From positions 62,001 to 126,000 of the forward strand of contig NZ_MRWE01000006.1 of the NCBI RefSeq assembly GCF_002093665.1: a stretch of DNA of 64,000 nucleotides, read 5' to 3'. This document shows, piece by piece, positions 28,043-37,154 of the stretch (position 1 is its first letter; every line of letters starts with the position of its first letter). The notes under the pieces were generated by a model that did no database searches, was not told the origin of the DNA, and worked only from the letters and a program-made list of their open reading frames with translations. The translations under genes and the position numbers were made by a program. This DNA comes from Rouxiella badensis (GTDB taxonomy: Bacteria; Pseudomonadota; Gammaproteobacteria; Enterobacterales; Enterobacteriaceae).

Positions 28043-28057
28043 TGTTATAAAGTAACA
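28043..28057. promoter_or_regulatory. Possible Zur box
   Basis: TGTTATAAAGTAACA matches the 7-1-7 Zur palindrome (TGTTATAnTATAACA) at 12 of the 14 specified positions. It lies 58 bp upstream of the DUF1007 start. This fits zinc-dependent repression of the DUF1007-nicO pair. Fur-family boxes resemble each other, so the regulator is inferred. Confidence 0.5.
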
Positions 28058-28206
28058 TTTTAAAACAAAGCAAATAAGCTACTCACGATAAATATCTGTG
28101 ATCTGAGTTGTAAGCCGGTGTAAAAGCCCGCGCCGTACCGCGTTGAAACAGCAATGGTTTGCTATGCTATTGAAGAATTTTCAATAATGCGAATACAGAA
28201 GGTGAT

Positions 28207-29487
28207 ATGAGCCTGGACACCTCCCCTGTGCCTGAGCTCTCAGCTCAACAACGTCGCTGCAATCTATTGTTGATGCTGTATGCGCCGTTAGAGGCGGTAC
28301 AACTGGAGAACGTCGGTCAAATCAACGGTGTGGACCTACCGACTACGCAGAAGGATATAGCGCAGCTATCGGCCGACGTTCAGCGCCTGCATCGGCTGGA
28401 AATCATCGTGACCGGCGAACAGCATTGTCAGCTATATGGCAGCCTTCTGGATAAGCGCATCTGCCTGATTGACGGCCTGCGGCGAGCAATACGCAGTAGC
28501 CCAGATTTTGTTAACCGCCGTTTCTCCCCGCAGTTAAAGCAGCTCCTCAGCCAAATGCCCAACGTCGATAATGTCCACTATGAGGAGCAATTCCCCCGAA
28601 TTATCGAGCGTCTGAGTCAGCAGTTGAACCGTGAGTTCACCGGACGCGATGAACAGTTCCTGCGCCTCTTTTTGCAGATTTGCCTGTGGCAGAATATCAG
28701 CCCGACGCAGCTTGAATTCACCGACCAGCAACGTTTGTGGCTGCACGACAAACCGGAATATATCGCGGCCTCACTGGTGTTCGACAAGCTTCAAACCCTG
28801 TGCGCCGAACCTATTGCCGAATGTGAACGCGACTTCATTACGCTGCTGCTGAGGCTGATTAAAAATCACAGCTATGAAAGTTCGGGGTCGGACGAAGACC
28901 GAAAACTGATGCGCGAGATTGAAGAACTGGTGGCGCATTTTCAAGACGTCTCAGGTATGAGATTTAGCAGTTACGAGGGGCTGATAAGTCAGCTATTTGC
29001 CCATCTGGGGCCGGCGATTGAACGCTGCCGTTTTGCTATCACCGTGGACAGCCAGATGCAGGACGAGGTCAATCGCATGTACCCGCGCTTGATGCGCACC
29101 ACCCGCGACGCGCTGGAAGGTTTCAAAGACGCTTATCAGATAACCTTTTCCGATGAGGAAGTCGGCTTGGTGGCGGTCATTTTTGGCGCCTGGCTCATGC
29201 AGGGCAACGCATTGCAGGAGAAGCAGATCCTGCTGCTGACCGACGCTGATGCGGAACTTGAACAGGCGGTAGAGCAACAGATTCGTGAGGCGACACTGAT
29301 ACCTTTGAATATCAAATACCAGACGCTGGATGATTTTCATCAACAGGGTGCGCCGAGCGGCGTTGCGATGATAGTGACCCCTTACCCCACGCAGACTATC
29401 GACGCCGATCCGCTGATTATTTTTACCCAGCTGCCGCTGACCAAGGAAGAAAGAAAGAGAATTCGCTCATTGCTGGAGGCGCATTAG
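28207..29487 (+). CDS. csiE: CsiE, stationary-phase-inducible PRD protein
   Basis: A 426-residue protein, the same length as E. coli CsiE. It resembles BglG-type regulators: an N-terminal HTH-like part followed by PTS regulation (PRD) domains (about residues 65-300) and a degenerate PTS IIB-like C-terminus (KQILLLTDADAELEQAVEQQI). In E. coli it is induced in stationary phase with CRP and sigma-S; the target is unknown. A half-matching CRP-like sequence (TGTGATCTGAG) lies about 95 bp upstream. It is near suhB in both genomes. Confidence 0.92.
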   Translation: MSLDTSPVPELSAQQRRCNLLLMLYAPLEAVQLENVGQINGVDLPTTQKDIAQLSADVQRLHRLEIIVTGEQHCQLYGSLLDKRICLIDGLRRAIRSSPDFVNRRFSPQLKQLLSQMPNVDNVHYEEQFPRIIERLSQQLNREFTGRDEQFLRLFLQICLWQNISPTQLEFTDQQRLWLHDKPEYIAASLVFDKLQTLCAEPIAECERDFITLLLRLIKNHSYESSGSDEDRKLMREIEELVAHFQDVSGMRFSSYEGLISQLFAHLGPAIERCRFAITVDSQMQDEVNRMYPRLMRTTRDALEGFKDAYQITFSDEEVGLVAVIFGAWLMQGNALQEKQILLLTDADAELEQAVEQQIREATLIPLNIKYQTLDDFHQQGAPSGVAMIVTPYPTQTIDADPLIIFTQLPLTKEERKRIRSLLEAH

Positions 29488-29571
29488 CCTGCTTCGACAG
29501 AACTATTGAATGATAGGGAGAAAACGCCGGATTACACTGCGGGAAGCCTGAATATAAAAAATCGGCCATAA

Positions 29572-29599
29572 AAAAACCACGTCCGGGGACGTGGTTTTT
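29572..29599. terminator. Bidirectional terminator between csiE and glyA
   Basis: Arms ACCACGTCC and GGACGTGGT flanked by A- and T-runs, between the convergent csiE and glyA genes. It works for both strands; the glyA stop is 20 nt away. Confidence 0.85.
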
Positions 29600-29619
29600 C
29601 AGGCAAAAAAGCAGGAAGA

Positions 29620-30873
<1,254 letters not shown>

Positions 30874-30898
30874 CTGCATCTCCTGACTCAACAAACTT

Positions 30899-30942
30899 AA
30901 AAAAAACGCCCCAGATGGGTTCTGGGCAACAGTGTAAACTGT
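30899..30942 (-). promoter_or_regulatory. Terminator-like hairpins in the glyA leader
   Basis: On the minus strand a stem ACAGT/ACTGT (30942-30929) is followed by CCCAGA/TCTGGG (30926-30910) and then GCG plus eight T residues (30906-30899). This ends 25 nt before the glyA start. The layout is that of an intrinsic terminator placed inside a 5' leader, that is a possible attenuator. Confidence 0.55.
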
Positions 30943-30979
30943 TTTTACCCCCTTGGCATAGTCTCAGTCGCAGGTTTTT

Positions 30980-30995
30980 AAGCAAACGATTGGCT
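30980..30995 (-). promoter_or_regulatory. PurR-like box upstream of glyA
   Basis: AAGCAAACGATTGGCT matches the PurR operator consensus (ANGCAAACGTTTNCNT) at all but two positions. E. coli glyA is repressed by PurR, so the site is expected here. Confidence 0.55.
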
Positions 30996-31154
30996 TCAGC
31001 TGGGGCAAGGCTTTGATCTGAGATACACAAAGCCCGTTCAAGGGACTTTTCTTCATTCTTGCATGCAAATATTTCAGCTTTGTGAGCCAGCACGCAGCGT
31101 GCTGCTTCTCCTTTTAATTTCTAAGGGTATTTACAAACTACGGCCCCGGTAATA

Positions 31155-31177
31155 ACATGCATTTAAAATACATCTTT
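31155..31177 (+). promoter_or_regulatory. NsrR-type box upstream of hmp
   Basis: ATGCATTT/AAATACAT half-sites (31157-31173) closely resemble the NsrR site known at E. coli hmp. They lie about 90 bp before the hmp start. NsrR is a nitric-oxide-sensing Fe-S repressor, so this would derepress hmp under NO stress. Confidence 0.65.
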
Positions 31178-31257
31178 AAGTTTAACGATTTTTAACCGTG
31201 AAACATTCAACCGAAAAGTGGCTTAACGCCATTGGACCGTGCCCTCAGGAGCTCTTC

Positions 31258-32448
31258 ATGCTTGACAGTCAAACTATCGCTATCGTCAAATCTACCCTTC
31301 CCCTTCTTACCGCTACCGGCCCGAAACTCACCGCACATTTTTATGACCGACTTTTCACGCATCATCCCGAACTAAAAGACACGTTTAACATGAGTAACCA
31401 GCGTAACGGTGACCAACGCCAGGCGCTGTTTGACGCCATCTGCGCCTATGCGACCAATATTGAGAATCTTGCCGCGCTGCTTCCCGCCGTCGAGCGCATC
31501 GCACAGAAACACACCAGCCTGAACATTCAGCCTGAACAATATCAGGCGGTGGGCACTCATCTATTAGCAACGCTGGACGAGTTGCTGAGCCCGGGTCAGG
31601 AGGTGCTGGATGCCTGGGGAAAAGCCTACGGCGTCCTGGCAGAAGTGTTTATTCAGCGCGAATCCGCCCTCTATCAGAACAGCGCCGATCAAACCGGTGG
31701 TTGGACAGGCACCCGTGCGTTTCGCATCAAAGAGAAAAAACCACAGAGTTCACTGATAACCAGTTTTGAGCTGGAGCCGGTCGATAATTTGCCGGTCGCC
31801 GGATTCAAGGCCGGTCAGTACCTGTCGGTTTACGTGCAGAGTGAAAAGTTTGAGAATCAGGAAATTCGCCAGTATTCGCTGACCCAGTCCCCGAACGGCA
31901 AAACCTATCGTATTGCGGTGAAACGGGAGTCCCATGGTCTGGTCTCCAACTACCTGCATCAGCAGGCGCAGGTGGGCGATAGGGTCTGTCTCACGCCGCC
32001 GCACGGCGATTTCTGTCTCGACGTGACTCCGCAGACCCCCGTCGCGCTTATCTCAGCTGGCGTTGGCCAAACCCCGATGCTGAGCATGCTCAACCAGCTG
32101 GCGGCACAGCATCATCGGGCACCAATTCAATGGATCCACGCCGCAGAAAACGGCCAGGTGCACGCCTTTGCCGACGAAGTGAAGGGTTTAGAGAAGGAGT
32201 TGCCGCTGCTGGAAACGCAGGTCTGGTATCAGCATCCTGACGAACAAGACAGGCCGGGCGAGGACTATCAGCATAAAGGCTTGCTCGACCTTTCGGCGAT
32301 AAAAGACCGTCTGGTGCCTGCCGGAATGCAGTTCTATCTTTGTGGTCCTGTCGGTTTCATGCAGTTTGCCGCACGCCAACTGATTGAAACAGGCATTGAC
32401 GCTGCCAACATTCACTACGAATGCTTTGGCCCACATAAGGTTTTATAG
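31258..32448 (+). CDS. hmp: Flavohemoprotein, nitric oxide dioxygenase
   Basis: Oxidises NO to nitrate with O2 and NAD(P)H. The start is ATG at 31258, behind AGGAG, giving 396 residues as in E. coli. There is an N-terminal globin domain (about 1-140; the proximal His is in AQKHTSLNI), then a FAD domain (RQYSLT, about 206) and an NAD domain (LCGPVGFMQ, about 360). It is divergent from glyA and convergent with glnB. An NsrR box lies upstream. Confidence 0.98.
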   Translation: MLDSQTIAIVKSTLPLLTATGPKLTAHFYDRLFTHHPELKDTFNMSNQRNGDQRQALFDAICAYATNIENLAALLPAVERIAQKHTSLNIQPEQYQAVGTHLLATLDELLSPGQEVLDAWGKAYGVLAEVFIQRESALYQNSADQTGGWTGTRAFRIKEKKPQSSLITSFELEPVDNLPVAGFKAGQYLSVYVQSEKFENQEIRQYSLTQSPNGKTYRIAVKRESHGLVSNYLHQQAQVGDRVCLTPPHGDFCLDVTPQTPVALISAGVGQTPMLSMLNQLAAQHHRAPIQWIHAAENGQVHAFADEVKGLEKELPLLETQVWYQHPDEQDRPGEDYQHKGLLDLSAIKDRLVPAGMQFYLCGPVGFMQFAARQLIETGIDAANIHYECFGPHKVL

Positions 32449-32497
32449 GCGAGTTCAGGGCTGAACAGCCGGAGGCGATGAAAGGGTCTGCGAGCAG

Positions 32498-32528
32498 AAA
32501 ACGGGGGCCGGTCGGTGACGACCAGCCC
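32498..32528 (-). terminator. glnB terminator
   Basis: On the minus strand GGGC-GGTCG / CGACC-GCCC stem with a TCAC loop followed by CCGTTTTCTG, 11 nt after the glnB stop. Confidence 0.65.
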
Positions 32529-32539
32529 GCAAAGAGCGC

Positions 32540-32911
<372 letters not shown>

Positions 32912-33042
32912 TTAGAGGCAGCGGCAAGATTTAATTCTTAGCTTTTAGGTGCTCAAGGCACCAGCAGGCGCATAAAGTATCATATTCCCGTCACCCTTGG
33001 GATAACGGCGGCGTCCTAATTCTCTTTGACTCTTTAAATCGG

Positions 33043-34383
33043 CTATGACTCTTTAAAGTCATTGGCTTCAAGTTCATGTCTTGAGAGCAGCTTATAGAAC
33101 TCGGTGCGGTTGCGCCCCGCTATTCTCGCAGCCTGCGTCACATTGCCGCGTGTAATCTGTAACAGCTTACGTAAATAATGCAGTTCAAAGGTGTTACGCG
33201 CCTCGACGAAAGTCGGTAGCGCCGTATTTTCGCCTTCCAGTGCCTGTTCGACCAACGCCTCGCTAATCACCGGTGCGGAAGTCAGCGCCACGCACTGCTC
33301 GATAACGTTAACCAACTGGCGCACGTTGCCCGGCCAGCTCGCCGCCATCAGGCGCTTCATCGCGTCTGTTGAAAAGCTGCGAACGAAAGGCTTATGACGA
33401 CGCGCAGCCTCTCGCAGCAGATGATTCGCCAACAGGGGAATATCTTCCGCACGTTCATTCAACGCAGGCAGCTTGAGGTTGACCACGTTGAGGCGATAGA
33501 ACAGATCCTCACGAAACTCGCCCTTCTCCATCGCCTTGGGCAGATCGCGGTGGGTGGCCGAAATAATACGCACGTTAACGTCGATATCGTGATTGCTGCC
33601 GAGCGGACGCACCTTACGTTCCTGCAGAACTCGCAGCAGCTTGACCTGTAAAGGCAGCGGCATATCACCGATTTCATCAAGAAAAAGCGTGCCGCCGTCC
33701 GCCGCCTGAAACAATCCTTCACGGCTGCTCACCGCGCCGGTAAACGCGCCTTTGGCATGGCCAAACAGCTCAGACTCCAGCAGTTGTTCGGGCAGCGCAC
33801 CACAGTTGATGGCAATAAAAGCCTTTTTGCCACGCGGGCTGGTGCGATGAATCGCCTGCGCCAGCACCTCTTTACCGGTGCCGCTCTGTCCATTAATCAA
33901 CAGGCTGACGTCTGACTGGGCCACCATCTTGGCCTGCTCCAGGAGCCTCAGCATCACAGGACTTCGCGTGACAATTTGCTCACGCCAGCTCTCGTCACTC
34001 GCCGGTGCCGATTGCGCCAGCGCCTCATCGATAGCCTTGTAAAGCGCATCTCTGTCAACCGGCTTGGTCAGGAATCCAAAGACCCCTTGCTGGGTGGCCG
34101 CCACTGCGTCAGGGATAGAGCCGTGGGCAGTAAGAATGATCACCGGCATTCCCGGCTGATGTTTCTGAATCTCGGCGAACAGCGCCATACCGTCCATCTC
34201 GTCCATGCGCAAATCGCTCAACACCAGATCGATACGTTCGCGACGCAGCAGCTTCAGCGCTTCCTCACCGCTCGACGCCGTCGTGACCTGAAAGCCTTCG
34301 CTTGAAAGGCGCATTCCCAGCAGTTTCAATAAGCTGGGATCGTCGTCGACCAGCAGCAGGCTGGCGTTTCTCCTTGCGGTCAT
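33043..34383 (-). CDS. glrR: GlrR (QseF), sigma-54-dependent response regulator
   Basis: A 446-residue NtrC-type regulator. The receiver domain (about 1-120) has the phospho-acceptor Asp in [12 protein letters not shown]. The AAA+ domain has Walker A GQSGTGKE and the sigma-54 contact GAFTGA. A Fis-type helix-turn-helix ends the protein ([19 protein letters not shown]). With sensor GlrK it activates glmY transcription, and the GlrR sites and sigma-54 promoter for glmY are visible 2.5 kb upstream in this window. Confidence 0.97.
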   Translation of the reverse strand: MTARRNASLLLVDDDPSLLKLLGMRLSSEGFQVTTASSGEEALKLLRRERIDLVLSDLRMDEMDGMALFAEIQKHQPGMPVIILTAHGSIPDAVAATQQGVFGFLTKPVDRDALYKAIDEALAQSAPASDESWREQIVTRSPVMLRLLEQAKMVAQSDVSLLINGQSGTGKEVLAQAIHRTSPRGKKAFIAINCGALPEQLLESELFGHAKGAFTGAVSSREGLFQAADGGTLFLDEIGDMPLPLQVKLLRVLQERKVRPLGSNHDIDVNVRIISATHRDLPKAMEKGEFREDLFYRLNVVNLKLPALNERAEDIPLLANHLLREAARRHKPFVRSFSTDAMKRLMAASWPGNVRQLVNVIEQCVALTSAPVISEALVEQALEGENTALPTFVEARNTFELHYLRKLLQITRGNVTQAARIAGRNRTEFYKLLSRHELEANDFKES

Positions 34384-34402
34384 GAGTCTCTCGTCGCGTT
34401 AA

Positions 34403-35170
34403 TTATTTAAATTGATTCGTTTTAGGCGGCACGTAAGTGTCTTTAGCTTGCACGTTCCCTCCTGTCACGCTGCGGCTGCCGCTGGTCGACGTCGATGAAG
34501 GCGCGCCGTCACTGTCGGGCAATTCTCCCTGCAACTGCTTGCGCGACGAGAGCTGTCGCTCGATGTCGGTCAAGTTCTCCAGCTTACGTCGGGTATCGGC
34601 CAGACTCGCCTCCAGCAGCTTTTGCTGATTGCTCATTTCCTCTATTTTCGCTTCGTTAGAGGTTTGCTGACGGGCGTTACGGGCTTTTTCGTCTTCAAAG
34701 GCGATTTGCAAAGATTGGCGCTCACGCCAAAGCTGCAGCAGAGGACGTACGGCGCTCGGCATCTCGGCGCGGTAATCATTGACGTTATTGAGCAACGTTC
34801 TGCGCTGCGCAACATCGGGATCGTTGCCCGCCGCTAAAATGCTCTGTTTAAAGATATTAGCCCATCCTGATGAGGGGATCTGCGCGGCCTGATAATTTGC
34901 CTGCGCCGTGCTCATGCGTTCGGAGCAGTCCATCGCCCTCAGCCAATACAGCGAGTTGGTGAGGGTTGCGCTGTCGTCCAGCGCCCACAGCGTTTCACAG
35001 GGCGCGATGCGGAAATCAACCACTTTACTGTCGGGGATAACGTCTTCAATGGGTTGATATAATCCATCACTCTGGTGACGCGCACAGCCGCTAAGCAGCA
35101 TCGGCGTCAACAGGGCGGATGTGAAGATCAGGCCAAGACGGCTAAAAAAGGATAAAAATCTTGTCTGCAT
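34403..35170 (-). CDS. glrQ: GlrQ/QseG, lipoprotein of the GlrKR system
   Basis: A 255-residue lipoprotein with signal peptide and lipobox LLSGC. A helical region rich in Gln and Glu (about 150-215, coiled-coil-like: DEKARNARQQTSNEAKIEEM) follows, and the C-terminus is low-complexity Ser/Thr/Gly. In E. coli and relatives it lies between glrK and glrR and is an outer-membrane lipoprotein that promotes GlrK activity. The order and close spacing (19 and 13 bp) are kept. Confidence 0.9.
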   Translation of the reverse strand: MQTRFLSFFSRLGLIFTSALLTPMLLSGCARHQSDGLYQPIEDVIPDSKVVDFRIAPCETLWALDDSATLTNSLYWLRAMDCSERMSTAQANYQAAQIPSSGWANIFKQSILAAGNDPDVAQRRTLLNNVNDYRAEMPSAVRPLLQLWRERQSLQIAFEDEKARNARQQTSNEAKIEEMSNQQKLLEASLADTRRKLENLTDIERQLSSRKQLQGELPDSDGAPSSTSTSGSRSVTGGNVQAKDTYVPPKTNQFK

Positions 35171-35183
35171 GGGTTAATTATAC

Positions 35184-36623
35184 TCAGCTATTTTTTTCGG
35201 CGACTGACGGCAGCTCAATGCGAAAGCAGACGTCGGCATAGTCGACATCAACCAGTTTCAGTTCACCTTCCATACGCCTGATGCAGTCTTTGGCGATACT
35301 CAGCCCCAACCCGCTGCCCTTGACGGCACCTTTGCGCAGTTGGCTCCCCTGGAAGAAGGGCTCAAAGATCATCGCGCGCTCATCGATGGGAATAGGTGTG
35401 CCGGTATTGGCGACATCAATCATTGTTCGTGGCCCGTCCTGCCAGCTATGAAGCCAAATGTTACCGGATTCGGCCCCATAGTGCACCGCATTGGAGTAGA
35501 GATTATCCAGCACCCGCACCAATAGAACAGACTCGGCCCAACAGGTAGCAGCCTCCGTTTTTATCTCAGTATGGATCAACTTGCTTCGCGCCGTCAGACT
35601 ATGTGCCGCCGCCACGCTGGTGAAGATTTCAGGAAGATTAATCTGTTCTTTGTCGGTAGGCGCATCGGCGAGTCGGCGATTGTAGTCGAGGAGTTGTTCG
35701 ATGAGCGTTTGTAGGCGGCGACTGCTGGTATTGAGGATAGCGACCACTTCGCGCTGGTCGTCGGTGAGCGGGCCGGCAACCTCGTCACGCAGCAGTTCGG
35801 TGCCTTCGCGCATGCTGGCCAGCGGCGTTTTTAGCTCGTGGGAAATGTGGCGTAAAAATTCGTGGCGCTGCGATTCAAACCAGGCCAGACGTTCGCTCAG
35901 CCAGTGAATACGCGTCGCCAGCGCACGAATCTCCTGCGGTCCGCGAAATCTCGCCACGCTGCCCGGCGCACGGCCCTCACCGAGGCGGTTGATCATCCGT
36001 TCAACGCCCTTCACCGGCCCGATAATCATGCGCGTAAACAGCACCACCAGCATGCCGCTGAGCAGAAACAGGACCAGCGCCTGCCAACCGAAGAACTTGC
36101 CCCGTTCGGCAATGGCGTGCTGCAACTGCTGACCGCGTGAATAGATAACCTCACGGGTCGCCTGCACCATCTCGGCGTTGGAACGTGAAAACTCCTCAAG
36201 CTGGCGCGAGGCGTTGGGTTCAGGGCTGTTGTTTTGGCACTTGAAGGAGGAGAGCTGGGTCAGCAGGTCGCGTAAATTCTGATAATAGCGAACGTCGGGA
36301 AGAATAGAGGCGTGCGCGTCCAGCATTTGCGAGTATTGACGGCGCTGGCTTTGATAGAGCGTCGACAGCGTATCGTCATCCAGCACGCAGTATTGCCGAT
36401 AACTACGTTCCATCTCGAGCGCAATGCTGGTCATCGATTCACTGCGCCGCGCATCGACAATGGTGGTGCGGTTGATTTCGGCTGCCTGGCGGCTTAGATG
36501 ATTCAGGCTCTCATAGGCCTGATAGGCCAGAATAAGCAACGGCAAAAGCACCAGCAGGAAGGCCATCAGCACCAGCTGTCGTAACGATCCGGGGAATAAA
36601 CGCCACTTTTTCAAGGAAATCAT
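35184..36623 (-). CDS. glrK: GlrK (QseE), sensor histidine kinase
   Basis: The start is taken as ATG at 36623 (MISLKKWRLFPGSL), giving 479 residues against 475 in E. coli; an upstream in-frame extension is not supported. There are two membrane segments (about 15-36 and 175-195), a HAMP linker, a HisKA domain with SHELKTPLASMREG and an HATPase domain with GSGLGLSIAKDC. It senses envelope stress and phosphorylates GlrR. It directly follows glmY, the main target of the system. Confidence 0.96.
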   Translation of the reverse strand: MISLKKWRLFPGSLRQLVLMAFLLVLLPLLILAYQAYESLNHLSRQAAEINRTTIVDARRSESMTSIALEMERSYRQYCVLDDDTLSTLYQSQRRQYSQMLDAHASILPDVRYYQNLRDLLTQLSSFKCQNNSPEPNASRQLEEFSRSNAEMVQATREVIYSRGQQLQHAIAERGKFFGWQALVLFLLSGMLVVLFTRMIIGPVKGVERMINRLGEGRAPGSVARFRGPQEIRALATRIHWLSERLAWFESQRHEFLRHISHELKTPLASMREGTELLRDEVAGPLTDDQREVVAILNTSSRRLQTLIEQLLDYNRRLADAPTDKEQINLPEIFTSVAAAHSLTARSKLIHTEIKTEAATCWAESVLLVRVLDNLYSNAVHYGAESGNIWLHSWQDGPRTMIDVANTGTPIPIDERAMIFEPFFQGSQLRKGAVKGSGLGLSIAKDCIRRMEGELKLVDVDYADVCFRIELPSVAEKNS

Positions 36624-36696
36624 CTCGCTCTCAGTCTGTTTGCTGATGCTAACCGAGGCCGGGTCGAAATTAAAGGAGGGAGCACTGCGAGAGTTT

Positions 36697-36905
36697 GCCC
36701 TGTAGGCATTCGGGAAGAATCGCCTACAGGGCAGAAGAGGTGGTGCCTCACTCAACGTGTCGTTCGATGCTTGATAAGATTGCCGGAGCAACGATATCGG
36801 TCTGGTGAACGATAGGCACCTTTTCTATGGCGTCATTCTAATGTTATGAGCGCAGATTGCAGAAAGTCCTGCAGAGGCATTTATAACGGGGTGAATGAGC
36901 AACCG
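36697..36905 (-). ncRNA. glmY: GlmY small RNA
   Basis: GlmY stabilises GlmZ by sequestering RapZ, raising glucosamine-6-phosphate synthase. Three things support it: position directly upstream of glrK as in E. coli; a 5' end reading GCTCATTCACC as in E. coli GlmY; and the GlmY/GlmZ family stretches AGAATGACGC, CTATCGTTCACCAGAC and ACACGTTGAGTGAGGCACC in order. A long hairpin (arms GCCCTGTAGGC/GCCTACAGGGC, 36732-36697) closes the region but lacks a U-run, so the 3' end is approximate. The promoter is sigma-54 type. Confidence 0.85.
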
Positions 36906-36914
36906 CGAGTAATA

Positions 36915-36932
36915 TAGCAGGAAACATGCCAA
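36915..36932 (-). promoter_or_regulatory. Sigma-54 promoter of glmY
   Basis: TTGGCATGTTTCCTGCTA on the minus strand carries the -24 GG and -12 GC elements in correct spacing. The predicted start at about 36905 agrees with the GlmY 5' end. A TATATT sequence overlaps it, as with the dual promoters known in E. coli. Confidence 0.8.
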
Positions 36933-37038
36933 CTTTTAAAGAGAAATTATAACACCATGTTATTAAATGGAATTAAATTTAAAATTTGTTAATGGCTGTT
37001 TTTTTGAACCTAAACTTTCGTTTAGAAATCCGCCAGTT

Positions 37039-37056
37039 AGTCTCTAAAAAGAGACA
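37039..37056. promoter_or_regulatory. GlrR activator site (proximal)
   Basis: AGTC-N10-GACA, one mismatch to the GlrR pattern TGTC-N10-GACA, about 110 bp upstream of the glmY -24 element. Confidence 0.65.
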
Positions 37057-37101
37057 ACTATTGGCTATTAAAACGGATTCTTTATTTATCAATGAATTAC
37101 G

Positions 37102-37119
37102 TGTCGCCATTCGGCGACA
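37102..37119. promoter_or_regulatory. GlrR activator site (middle)
   Basis: A perfect TGTC-N10-GACA, itself a near-complete palindrome. Confidence 0.75.
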
Positions 37120-37133
37120 CTCCGTAGTCTCGC

Positions 37134-37151
37134 TGTCGCCGAATGCAGACA
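37134..37151. promoter_or_regulatory. GlrR activator site (distal)
   Basis: A perfect TGTC-N10-GACA ending 4 bp before the stop of the mrdA paralogue at 37155. Three such sites upstream of glmY is the arrangement known in E. coli. Confidence 0.75.
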
Positions 37152-37154
37152 GTA

